Origin: Pratylenchus scribneri
Taxonomy: Eukaryota; Nematoda; Chromadorea; Rhabditida; Pratylenchidae
Assembly (NCBI GenBank): GCA_030063045.1
Contig: JAQSEB010000097.1
Span: 496,001 to 560,000 of the forward strand
DNA length: 64,000 nt
Direction of reading: 5' to 3'
Shown: one piece after another, positions 50,890 to 62,400 of the stretch
Layout of the letters: the number at the start of each line of letters is the position of its first letter
Numbering within the stretch: position 1 is the stretch's first letter
The notes under the pieces: model-generated
Seen by the model: the letters and a program-made list of their open reading frames with translations, nothing else
What the model was told of the DNA's origin: nothing
Databases searched by the model: none
Position numbers and translations under genes: made by a program

Positions 50890-51240
50890 TTAGCCAAATC
50901 CATTATCTGGCGCATTTTAAATTTTAAAATAAAATTCATTCAAAATCCATTAAAATGCCATTAAAATTGGTTTGACCGTTAGGTGGGTGGTTTTTAAGAT
51001 GAATTTTCATTTTGTTTAAGATTAGAAATGTTCAATCTTTAATCACCCAAATTTATTCATTGCTTTTAGGGCCCATTTTATGATCAAAATTTTTAATTTA
51101 TTCGTCTGTGGACTCTGATCCCTGGGCCACCTTGCTTAATGGAGAACGCCTCTTTTTTTCCTTCCATATAAGCCAATGCATCTCCCCAGTATCTTTTCAT
51201 TTCATATCAAAATCATCCCTAAAAATCTTCCTTTACCAAA
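50890..51240 (+). promoter_or_regulatory. Upstream region of lectin 4 (shared lectin promoter block)
   Basis: The TATA box CATATAAGCCAATGC (51165) is followed by TCTCCCC and TTTCATATCAAAATCAT, the same series as lectin 2. Farther up are CCATTTTATGATCAAAATTT and GGTGGTTTTTAAGATGAATT. Confidence 0.6.
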
Positions 51241-51245
51241 TTAAA

Positions 51246-52397
51246 ATGAATCCATTTTTCATCACCACCATCTTTTTAATCCTTTCGCCTTCGCCCGTGA
51301 ATTCCGATTTTCCTCAAACCCACGATCCTGGCTGTGTCGATGTATCGGACGATGGACGGCAATTTGCGTTAGAATCCACTATGGAAAAGCAATTAATTTA
51401 ATTGTCAATTTAATTCAGATGATTAAAGGCCCTATGGACCAATCAACTGCCAACGCTGAATGCCGTAAAGAGGGCGGGGAATTGGCTTCGATTCACAGCG
51501 AAAAGGACCAGGCCTTCGTCCTAATAAGTGAGATCCAATTCCAAATATTTTTAAAAATCTTTTTCATCCTTCTAACTGCCTGAACGGCTTAGAATTAATA
51601 TTAAGTTTTGGTTGGGTTCATTTTAATTAAAAAATTAACCTTTTTTAAATAATATCTAATTCGATTTTGTTATATAAATTTTTTAGTGCTTAGAGGCTAG
51701 AAATTGAAATTTTTAGACAAAAATAGACTAAGCTTATGGGAATGAGTTTATTTTCACGCCCTAGCTGATTCTGCATTTGACTATTTCCCGAATTAATTTC
51801 CAATTATTGTCACAATTTTTTTAGAACTTATGGAACAGCATCCAAACACCGATGGCTTTTGGATTGGCCTCAAATTGGACTATTCCACGAGCGGTGAATT
51901 AACCAAATGCTTCTGGATGGATGGAACCCCATTTGATTATGGGGAATACAAGAAGAACAGCGGAAAGGGTCCATGGGGCGCCAGAACCGGATATCCACCC
52001 GAACCGACGAACAATGGAGTTGGTATTGAAACGTGTGCCTATATTCAACCAAAGGTTTATTTTTTAATATTATTTAAAAAAATAATTATAACTATAAAAG
52101 TCAAAAACATGATTTTATATATGAAATTAACCAAAAACACAGAAAATAAATCGAAAAAAATGCTCACATTTTTAATACAAAATTGTGGTCAAAGTGTTTA
52201 TTTTTATTTTTCCAAATTAAGATATAATGTTTATGATTGATTATAGGTCGGAGTAATTACAAAATTACTCTTTTTATAAAATATTAATAATAAAATTTAT
52301 TAAGACGAAGGAGTGTAAAGAAGGTTGGGTGGACCATGATTGCAATGACAAATATCCGGGTGCCATCTGCAAGCTTCCTTCAGCCAAAAAGCCGTAG
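51246..52397 (+). CDS. Secreted C-type lectin 4
   Basis: Model: 51246-51341, 51419-51527, 51825-52054 and 52305-52397, giving 175 residues. The signal peptide spans residues 1-20. Exons 2-4 are secure: G-G-E-L-A-S-I-H-S-E, G-F-W-I-G-L, W-M-D-G-T-P-F-D-Y-G, then Glu-Pro-Thr-Asn-Asn-Gly in place of Glu-Pro-Asn, Cys-Ala-Tyr-Ile, Gly-Trp-Val-Asp, and a last cysteine in Ala-Ile-Cys-Lys. Exon 3 is 230 bp, as in lectins 1 and 3. The exon 1 donor is chosen only on phase. The usual G-F-x-G-H-C-Y segment is missing, either because exon 1 has decayed or because a small exon was missed. The changed EPN may alter sugar binding. An inverted partial copy lies at 15.5-16.2 kb. Confidence 0.7.
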
Positions 52398-53089
52398 GAA
52401 GAAAGAAGGAGAATTGAGAAAAGGAGAAATGTGATAAAAAATGAAAATATTTCATGGGGGGAATTATATGAAATATTATATTTTATTTAAATTTGCTGCA
52501 TAAAATGTCAGTTGAAAAGAACAAAAATTAAATGCAATTGCTCATCTGGAAAAGGAAAAGATTAACGTATATGTAAACTTAGCTGATGGGATCTATTAAA
52601 ATTGATGAATTTGGATTCAGTATTTTGGATTTAGAAAACGAATTGAATGACATAGACAAAATATAAATGGCAAATTATAAACCGAGCATAAGAAAAAAAT
52701 AGTAAATGAATTCGAAAAAACCTTTATTTTTCGATGAAAAAAAAAGGTTTTTTATAAATTTTTTTAAAATGGGAAGGTCAAGAAAATTATAAAAAAAGAT
52801 AATTTAATTATATTGTTTTTTTGCCTTTGTTTATCCGTCTTATAAGCAAATAATTCAATCATGATTATAAATAGTAATTAAATTATAATAATTTTATTTC
52901 TTTAAACTGATTAGAAACCGTCCCTGTCAAAAAATTTGAATTTAAATCGTAATACATCAAATAATCTAGCTTAAAAATACGAATACAAATAGATCCCTCA
53001 TGTTTTCACAATCGACAATATAGACCATTTTATCCGGTCTCCAATTCCAATTTAATTTTGCAACCGTTTTATAAATAAAAAAGTACAAT
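52398..53089. other. Intergenic, no gene supported
   Basis: The first 140 bases match the 3' flank of the lectin pseudogene at 15.5 kb. Nothing coding-like follows. Confidence 0.5.
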
Positions 53090-53745
53090 TGACGAAAATA
53101 AACATTAGCAGACAGTTAGTTTTCAAAAAATATTTCTTCCATCACTTCAAGTTGCGCAAAATTATATATTCAATGTACCCTATTGAATTTGGAGAATGAA
53201 TTGGATTTTGCAAATTTTAAAATTCTATAATTTATCTCTTATATGATTTTTTACTCTCTTTAATCAGATGAAGTATTTAAAAGAAAAATTATTTTTGCTT
53301 TACCTTCAAACGATATATTTATTTTCGTTGAATTCAAATTTCAACCTATTAATAAGTTTTTCAAAATTTTCCAACTAATTATCAACGTATAAAGCCTATG
53401 GATAATCTTTTTAGATGTTATTATATTATTTGGCTTTATTTAGTCCTTCCGGTTATTGTTATGTTGAAAATTAATATTTGGAATTATTCTGCTGACTGAT
53501 GATGATGCTGCTGATCGCCAGTCCAGACTCCTAACTGCCATTTTCTCTTTTATTTAGAATCAACTCGATTAGAAGCAAAATTAGAAAGACCTATATGAAG
53601 TTTCATGGTTAATTAAGCAGGCATGACTTCAAGAATTGTCTCGGAAAATGTAAAATATTTTGTTGTTTTTAAAATAGAATATTGGAACTAGTTGAGTTTA
53701 TGTCCTTTATTTGCAAAATATGGAGAATTCTTAATTTTGCAGACA
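53090..53745 (+). repeat. Segmental duplication, copy 2 (partner 41761-42390)
   Basis: Same orientation and near-identical sequence to 41761-42390. It carries small insertions, such as one near 53640. No gene is seen inside. Confidence 0.85.
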
Positions 53746-54164
53746 AAATTAACCAAAAATTTAATTTTTTCCAAATAATTCTGGAAAAAAATAAGAATTT
53801 TACCACATTTACTAATTTATATTTGATCAATTCTATCTTCGATGCTAAATCGGCAAAATTGGAAATATAGATTGAAGACTGGCCCTGGTGCTATTCCTTT
53901 CATGTCCATTGAAAAATTGAATGACATTTTTTCATAGTGGAATGGTGTATTCAAAAAATTGGGAAGTAATTTTTTTAAATAAATTTATTGTTCAAATAAA
54001 AATATATAATTCATTAATATAATTAAATTAACATCAAATAACACAAAAAATATTATTTAATATTTATTTATGCCATTATTATTGGACTATTCCCATTTGC
54101 CTAATAGAGATAATTCCTTAAATATACAATAAATTAAACATCAAATAACACAGAAAAATATTAT
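53746..54164. other. Intergenic, no gene supported
   Basis: AT-rich, with short repeated phrases such as AAACATCAAATAACACA (54030 and 54135). Confidence 0.5.
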
Positions 54165-54796
54165 TTATGGCAATATTTTTGGATTATTCCCAGGACGGCC
54201 TTTTCCATCGCCATATTCAAAAAATTTTCCTCTTTTCCATGATTTTATGAATGATTGAATTGGAATGGGCACATCCAAATTTGGAATTTGATTTTGGCCA
54301 AATTGGGTTGAAAATGAAGAAAGTGGAACGGTTGAGAATCTGAAAAATAAGTCGATAAAAAATCAATATATGGTCATACCTACCTTTTCGTGGCTATTTG
54401 ACCATTTATTGAAGAAGCATTGGAAATTGGACTGAAAAGCCAAAAATCCTTTCCGCGACTCTTATTCCAATGAAATTCCGATTTGATTTTGCGTTCAAAT
54501 GTGCCAAATTGTTGTTCATTCTCATTGCAATTTCGGCTGCTATTTGAATCGGCAATTCACAATCCAATTTCAGTGAAAGGCGTTCCAAACAAATAGGATC
54601 AATCAAAATTAATCTTTTCAAATAAAGTATATGAAATTAAAATTTTTCAAACTTTGAATTCGCATTTTTCAATCCGATATAAAGTCGTTGATTTTGGGTT
54701 AAATGTGAAGAAAATGAAGCAAGAAAAAATAAATAACAATAAAATACATAAGAGGAATATTTTTTTCATTCGAAACTTAATTGTGATATGTGGCAT
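54165..54796 (-). pseudogene. Degenerate type II membrane protein gene, possibly fukutin/W02B3.4-like
   Basis: On the minus strand, an anchor exon (54796 or 54769 to 54653) has a long hydrophobic segment and ends Arg-Ile-Glu-Lys-Cys-Glu-Phe-Lys. Coding-like sequence follows: Leu-Ile-Asp-Pro-Ile-Cys-Leu-Glu. A second frame reads Gln-Gln-Phe-Gly-Thr-Phe-Glu and H-W-N-K-S-R-G-K-D-F-W-L-F. A last exon has F-I-K-S-W-K-R-G-K-F-F-E-Y. Joining them requires frame changes at the first junction and near 54515. The L-I-D-P, F-G-x-F and K-x-W-x-R-x-K-F-x-E series recalls, from memory, the fukutin-related LicD-type proteins of nematodes (ribitol-phosphate-type glycan modification). That assignment is weak. 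It may be a pseudogene, or a gene with an exon I failed to see. Confidence 0.35.
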
Positions 54797-55690
54797 AATT
54801 TTTAAATTTATTGGCTGTTAAAATTAAGAGATATGAAGGGAGGACCTATAAAATAAAGTAAGCAAAAAATAAAAAAACCAAATATGAAATGAAAAATTAA
54901 TTTTAAAAAGATGACTAGGTAACGAACCAAATTGAAGAAATAAAATGAATGCCTCATCAAATTGGACGAAGTGATGCGTGTGAAAAATGAATTCACATTT
55001 AAATGGAGATATGGGCGATATTTTGTTGGGGTTATTGAAATCGAATTTGCTATTTTCATTAATCTTTTTAATTTTTCATTGTAGAAATCGAATTAGCAAA
55101 AATAATTTTTATCTTTTATTTCGATTAAATAAATTTTCCAAAATATGATTATCGAAATATCGAATCGTTATTTTCTAAAAATCCCTTCCTGCAATTATTC
55201 ATATTTCATTTTTCAATCCATAGATTCATTCAATACCCCAATATTTATATGAATTAAATTAACCAAAATTATAGTCAAATTCGGTTTCTTAATTTTATAT
55301 CATTCATTTTGTCCTTTTTAACTAAAAACAATTACAATCATTCCTCTCTCAAATTTTGAAGAGCCCAATCTAATAAGTATAAGTCCTTTTAATATATCAG
55401 AATCGGAATCAGAATCGGATTCATATTTTAATGTTTTGCCTGCCCCATTCAAGTAACGACGTAATTTTTTATTCCCCATTCCCAATATTTCACAGTCTTC
55501 CTCTCACATTCCAGTGAATTTAATTTAGAATTATAATTCATCATCCATCATCAATCATCATCATCAATCATTTCATCATCCATTTAATCTAGAAATTAAA
55601 TTTTTAATGTTTAAATTTTATAGAATTTTTAATCGTAAAAAGGACACGAAATAAATCCATCAATTTCCCATTTCTCATTTTTCCTGCCTA
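54797..55690. other. Intergenic, no gene supported
   Basis: The divergent upstream region of the 54.2-kb relic and the core-1 transferase. Short TCATCA and GAATCG microsatellites lie at 55400-55580. Confidence 0.5.
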
Positions 55691-57611
55691 ATGTTGGTCA
55701 ACAATCGAAATAAAACATTGCTAAATTTATGCATCGGCTTTATCATCGGTTTTTTTCTTTCTTGGGTACTCTTCAACAACAAACAAAATTTGACCACCGG
55801 CAAATTAGCACTTTATCAAAGGACTATCCAAGTTCGTCTACAATGATTTGCAATTTCCAAATGCAATTTATCTATCAAATTAATTAAAAAATTCTGCAGG
55901 ATGAAAAGAAAAAGGAACAAAATGTTAAGCCAAAAGAGCAAATGTCGGAACAAGTTACACATAGTCAAGAGAAGCAAGCACATGATAATGGCCAACAACA
56001 TCATGACGCCTATAGCAAACAGGAATTGGAAAATGGTGAAGGCATAATTGCTCCGATGTTCTTCCATGGCAATGGGACGCATGTTCACGATGGTTTTTAT
56101 TAAAGGGAATGATTCAAATAAATAATTAAAATTTATTAAAGGTGAAGGCACTCTTGCCGCAGAAATTGCCAAAAGAATTCGAATTTATTGCTGGATATTG
56201 ACAGGAAAACAAAATCACGAAAAGCGGGCAATTCATGTGAAAGCGACTTGGGTGAAGCGATGCAACAAATTTGTGTTTATGTCTTCGGAAGATGACCCAA
56301 ATTTGCCGGCCTTGAATTTGAATATATCAGAGGGAAGGTTGGTGGAGAAATTAATTTTTGGAAATTAATTGAATTTAAGAGATCATCTTTGGGGCAAAAC
56401 AAAGGCAGCTTTCAAATATGCATACGACCATTACATTGTAAGAGGATTTTGATATTATAATATATTTATTTATGCAAATTTTAGGATGAATTCGATTGGT
56501 TCTTGAAGGCTGATGATGATACTTTTGTAATTTTGGAAAATTTGCGCTATCTTCTGATGCCCCATTCACCCAATGAGCCAATCTATTTTGGATCCAAACT
56601 CAAACCATTCACAAAACAGGTAAATTTAAATGGTTCTATTAATAAATATTACCACTCTAAAAGGGTTACATGAGTGGAGGAGCCGGCTATGTGTTAAGCA
56701 GAGAAGCGCTGAAAAAATTTGTAGAAAATGGATTGCCGAATACAACGGCATGCAGAGTATTTTTGCAATTTTAATATTTTAAGAAATTATTATTAGGCGG
56801 ACGAGGATGGCTTCGAGGACGCAGAAATGGGGATATGCTTGGAAAAAATTGGAGTAAAAGCAGGAGATTCAAGAGATGCTGGAGGACATCACCGCTTTTT
56901 TCCATTTGTGCCAGAGAATTATTTATCACCAGAGCATGTGAATTCAAGTTTTTGGTTTTGGCAAGCCTCTTATTATCCAATGGAACAGGTAAAAAATTTA
57001 TCAAAATATTCATAATTGATGGACAAATTTATCATCGAAAATAAGTGTCTAATTTTTTTATGTAATTTCCCAAAAATATGTTTCAGGCAGTTCAAATTCA
57101 AAATAAGTGATTTTTTCGCTTTTTATTATATTTTTATGAAATTTTCACCGAATAAATTGCCAAACTATGTAAATAGGGTTAAATTACTTCAAAAACATGA
57201 AATAAATACTCAAAGACATTATTTATTTGTTTTTATAATCAAAACAAATCAGATATATACAAAATAGGAAAAAAATTTAGTAATCACATTCTTCAGGGTC
57301 CAAATTGCTGCAGCGATTATGCCATTTCATTCCATTATGTCCAGCCCAATTTTATGTAAGCCTAACAAACTTAATAATTTGTTAATTCTCATTCATAAAG
57401 GTATGTGCTCGAATATTTGATCTATCATTTGCGGCCATTTGGCATTGAAACTCAGTTGAGTTATGGGAATGACGCTGTATCGAAAAATTCAACTAAACTT
57501 GATCCAATAATGAAGGAGGCATATTTCCTGGCTATCAAAAATATGGGTACCGATGATGCATTTCGCAAAAATCAATCAACGGATTTGCCGACTCTATTCA
57601 AATTTCGATGA
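55691..57611 (+). CDS. Core-1 beta-1,3-galactosyltransferase (T-synthase) family
   Basis: Nine exons: 55691-55831, 55900-56092, 56142-56337, 56380-56437, 56485-56619, 56664-56756, 56797-56988, 57297-57355 and 57401-57611. They form one frame of 425 residues. A signal anchor (10-28) is followed by a Gln/His-rich stem (48-110) and the catalytic domain: [40 protein letters not shown] (Asp206-208, the metal-binding D-x-D), [32 protein letters not shown], Cys-Cys-Ser-Asp, Ile-Ser-Phe-His-Tyr-Val and Y-H-L-R-P-F-G. This is the C1GALT1 family, which adds galactose from UDP-Gal to O-linked GalNAc in the Golgi. All expected motifs are present. Which of the several nematode C1GALT-like paralogues this is cannot be told from here. 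Confidence 0.93.
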
Positions 57612-59270
57612 TTTTTTCCTGCCTCAAAATTGATTTTTTATTTTTCACAGGACTATTATAGACAATATTTTCCGGTTTTTATTTTATTATTAACATTCAA
57701 TCAAGTTTGCCTAGTATTTACTTTCCAATTATTATTTATTTACCACATGGCATAATAATTCAGCATTCTATGTCAATTGTCAATGCATTGCCTTTGAAAG
57801 CAATTCGGTCATTTTTCCCAAAATTTATTCCAAATACCTAGGTATATTAATAATTGTTTTTATTCCTAATTTTGCACAATATTTTATTATTTATTTGCAT
57901 TGTTAAATGAAGTTTTAATAATTTTCAATTAATTAATTCTTTTAAATTTCAATTAATAATTCAATCAGTATCAGTAGATACTTACGGTTCGAGTGGACAG
58001 TTAGTACTAAGGAAAACTCCCTACCGAGAACCAGCCGAAAGACAAACGGCTACTTTTTCCGGCGGACCACCTGCTGTGAATTGACCATCCAAAAGGTAAA
58101 CGGCTACTTTTTAGCCAGATGGTCCCTCCAAAAGGAGCCCACAGGAAATGAGCTACTTTTTCCCTTCCTTTCAATTAGAGATGGACCACCCGCTGTGACC
58201 ACAATGGTCAGCCGATGGATATTGAGCAACTTATAATTGTGGAATTGAGAGGTAAAGACGGGAGGACGATTAAATGATTAATGGGTCTTTCGGAGATGGT
58301 CCCCTCCAGAAATGGAGCCAAAGGATATTCGGATAATTTTCCCCTCTAACAATTGACCAAATTGATTCCCTCGTTTAGAACAAAAGAAAGGGACAGATGT
58401 TGACCTTATTTTGGAATTGAGGAATGTAATGGAAGGGGAAAATTGGGTGAAAATGAAGACGAAATTAAATGATAAATAACTGCCAATTATTTAGGTACCC
58501 AAAATGGACGACGACGAATAAGGAGTGGAGAAATGGACGAAAGGGAAGGGGAAAATGAAAGAAGTGAAAATGAAATGCTAGATCTGATGTATGCATTAAA
58601 CTTTTTTTTTTTCATTAATTATTTTATTTATTTATTAAATGAGTAAAACTTTCTTATTATTATTAATTGAGTAAAACTTTCTTATTATTATTAAATGAGT
58701 AAAATTTTTCATTATTATTAAGTGATTAAAGAAACGTAACAGATATCGAACTTTGGGAAGGTAACGAGCCGATGCTTAATGTGAACTTTGAAAAGCAAAG
58801 TTTTATATGATATGATATTAAATATCAAATGAGTGAATGAGGAAATTTTACTGATTCATATTCAATATTCCACTTTCTTATCGAACTAATTATTTTTCAT
58901 TTTAAACTTTTGATTTTTTATTATATTCTAAATATGTAAGACTATATTATTTTTAAATGATTAATGAACCGAATCGAATTTTATATGAGATTAATATGAA
59001 TATGACTAAGGACTTATTAATTGAGCAAAGAATAAAACGAAATAGATGAGTAAATACGAAGTTACAGTATACCAGCGAAAATTAAATGAACATTGGTTTT
59101 TAATTTGAATTTGTAATCTTTCTCTCTTACTTAATTACCTAAAATATTAAACTTACTCGTTTCCGCCAGCTGCATCCAAATGTCCATCCCTAATTGGTTG
59201 TTTGTGCCGGTTTCGCCTTGCTATCGAAAATGCCAAATATAGCCATATATGCCACGCCCATTTTTGGTCA
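57612..59270. other. Upstream region of the polymerase, with short repeated motifs
   Basis: No gene is seen. CGGCTACTTTTT recurs near 58048 and 58101, with a variant AGCTACTTTTT at 58151. GGACCACCTGCTGTGA (58064) recurs as GGACCACCCGCTGTGA (58183). The stretch 58000-58560 is richer in G and purines than the flanks and may belong to the mobile element that carries the polymerase. Confidence 0.45.
58634..58730 (+). repeat. Short tandem repeat, about 30 bp
   Basis: GAGTAAAACTTTCTTATTAT and close variants occur three times in a row, separated by ATTATTAAAT-type spacers. Confidence 0.8.
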
Positions 59271-59310
59271 TATATAAATCCAGGATTTGGCCTTCCGGGC
59301 ATCATTCTGC
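59271..59310 (+). promoter_or_regulatory. Core promoter of the polymerase gene
   Basis: TATATAAAT at 59271 is followed 31 bases later by TCATTCT, which fits an initiator. This spacing is that of a pol II TATA promoter, and the polymerase ATG follows at 59440. Confidence 0.55.
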
Positions 59311-59439
59311 GAAAATCTCAATTAATTTGAGACAGCCAACAATCTACAGCGAACAAAAATCTTCAGCTCCTTAATTTTTCATTTGCTCTATTATTTATTG
59401 CTTTTTTTTTTATCGAGCGATATTCCTCCTTCTCCGAAA

Positions 59440-62400
59440 ATGGCTTCCCGCCGTCGTTCCACCGGCTTTTCTCCCCCTTCTTCTCCTCCCCTTATTAAAC
59501 GTTCCCGCTTTGAAAAGACGGACCCCTCTTTGGATGAATTTATTGAAGTTATCGAGAGTGGAAATAGAAAATTTGCTGGCCATCCAATTCATAAAAGCCG
59601 AAATACCTATAGAATTAAAAAATTACCTGCCCATTCTGAACCGGAAGCCTTAATCGGGGGACTCTTTATTGATGCAACCGCTCGAGCAATAATTGACGCA
59701 AAGAAATATGACATTCACGCGGACACAGCCAGCTACATGATCTTCTCGGAAAATCTCGAAGAAGGGCGACCAATCTTTGTTCCTGTTCGCCCCTTGAATG
59801 AACATATTGCCGATTACATATACACTACATTGATGAAAGTCGAACAAAGTCGTTCTCCTCTTGGCCTCTCTCTATTTGATGCAGATTTTGATATCGAAGT
59901 CACCCTATACCAGAAAAATGGATTGGCGAAGAAACAAAAGAAAATATATGGCGGCGCTCCTCCTTCACGTAAAACTCTGAAAATTCAAGGTGAAACTCTT
60001 CGTAAACTTGGCGGCGTGACTCATCATATAGCTAAAAGAGAAAGATTTGAAGTACCGAATCAAAGAGGGAACAGATGTCTATTTTATGCTCTTCACGTGG
60101 CTTTGAAAAATCAAATTGGCGGTATGACATGGAAACAATGGGAACGTTATCTAAATGGAGTTGATAGAGGGCAACCGATTCATAAGGACGTGGAAAATTT
60201 AATGAGAACACTCAATATACCGCTAAATGAGAAAAAATATGATGCAAAGAAATGGGTGCCAACCGTTGTAGACTATTGGAATGATGTACTTCATAAGGAT
60301 CAATATAGGATTAAAGTTTGGTTCTTTCCCTCTCGAGGACTCTTTCAACCTATGAAACAACCCGAATACAAATATGGTGCCCGAGACTACAATATTGAGC
60401 TTATTATTTATTGGGATGGTGCTCATTTTACCGCGGTCCGCAGTTCTGGCTCTCTTTTTGGTAAACGCTATTGCCTTGAATGTGAAAGTTGTTATGAAGA
60501 TGACGTAACGCATAGAGCCAGATGTAAAAAGAAATGTCTCAATTGTGGACGAGTGGGGGCCAAATATCCATGTCAACCTGAACCCGGAGTGGAAATTGAG
60601 TGCCAAAATTGTGGGAAAACTTTTGTTTCGATGGAATGCTATGCTCAACATATCAAAAAGTCTCATAAAAATGGAATAATATTTTGTGATCGCTCAAAAA
60701 AATGCGGTACGTGTGGGATCATTTGGGATATCATAACTTATAAAGAAAATGGTTGGCTCCCTCACAAATGTGGCGAAACTTATTGTAAAAGATGCAACGA
60801 CCTTCATGAAACGAACAACAAAAGATGCTGCTACATTCAACCAATAGAAGTTAAGACTAAGAAACCTGCCCGAATTATAGCCTTTGACATTGAGACATAT
60901 GAAGAAACCGTAGACATTCCCCCCAAAAAGCCAAATGATCTTCCAAAAACTCAAAAGAAGCTTGTCCCAAACTTTATTGCTGCTCGAGTAGCCTGTAATG
61001 AATGCTTCAATAATGGCGAATGGAAACTATCAAAAATGAGTACTCCTTGTAGTGTGTGTGGCCCAGTTCGAACTATCACATTTGGCACTCATCCCTATGA
61101 AAAGACATATCAAGATAAGGCAGTTGTATGTGATGATCCCGAAAATCCTCCAATTACTCAATTTACACAATGGCTACTCAATGAACTTCCTCAAAAATAT
61201 GACTCATATATCTTCAGTCAAAATGGCGGCCGATTTGATAAGCATTTTGTCATCGTCGAACTCTACAAACAAGGCTTGGGTCCGAATCTAATTCGACGAG
61301 GCAATAAATTAATCACCATGGACCTTGAGAAAGACAACAAACATAAACTCAAATTCAGAGACTCATTAAATCTTCTGAATATGCGCCTTGAACTACTTCC
61401 ATCTGCTTTTGAACTTGACGTTGCCGACAAAGGAGTATTCCCCCATAAATTGAACCGACCAGAAAACTTTGGCAAAAGAATAATTCCCACAATAGATGAT
61501 TATATGGCAAAAGGCTGGAGCACGGAAAAATATTTGAAATTTAAGAATCCATTTGATGAGTCCAATCCGTTTTATCTAAATGAGGAGCTACCTGCATATT
61601 GTATCAATGACGTGGAAATTCTTATGGGCGCCTTGCATGCTTTTCGTCAATTATTTATGGATATCTCAAAAAGGAATAAAGCGAACGAAGATGGAGATGC
61701 CGACCGAGCTGGCCATATTAAGGAACCACATGACGGGCTCGACCCACTAACAACAGCATCTACAATTGCTCGCGCTTGCGTTAATTTATTCAAGGCCAAT
61801 CATCTGCCTACACACCATTTGGCCCTGGTTCCAGAAAGAGGCTAAGATAAATATGATAATCAGTCGGATACGGCCTATCGATATTTGAGATGGTTAGAAG
61901 AGGAAGTAGGAGTCCCTATTCAGACGGCGTATACGGAAGGAGGCGAAAAACATTTTGGAGACAACAAACGAGTGGACGGCTATTATGAAAAGGAAAATGA
62001 GCAAGGCGAAATTGAGCGAGTTATAATTGAGGTCAATGGATGCCCGTATCACGGTTGTGCCAAATGCTTTCCCAATGATCATGAACTTATCCCGAAAATA
62101 GGAAAGACGCCGGCTCAACTCAGGAAACAGGACGAAATACGAAATGCTTATTTGAGGAAATGTGCCGACCGGCTGGATATCATATGGACGTGTGAAATCG
62201 ACAAAATGCTAGCGAAAGATCCGGAAATGGAGAAGAGATTTAAAGAATACAAGGACCGTTCGCCATTGGATCCCAGAGATGCATTTTTCGGTGGACGAAC
62301 TGGACCGCTATCTTTATTTTATGAGCCGGGAGAAAATGAGAAAATTAGCTACTACGACTTTACTTCACTCTATCCCTATGTCAATTATATGCTCGAGGAA

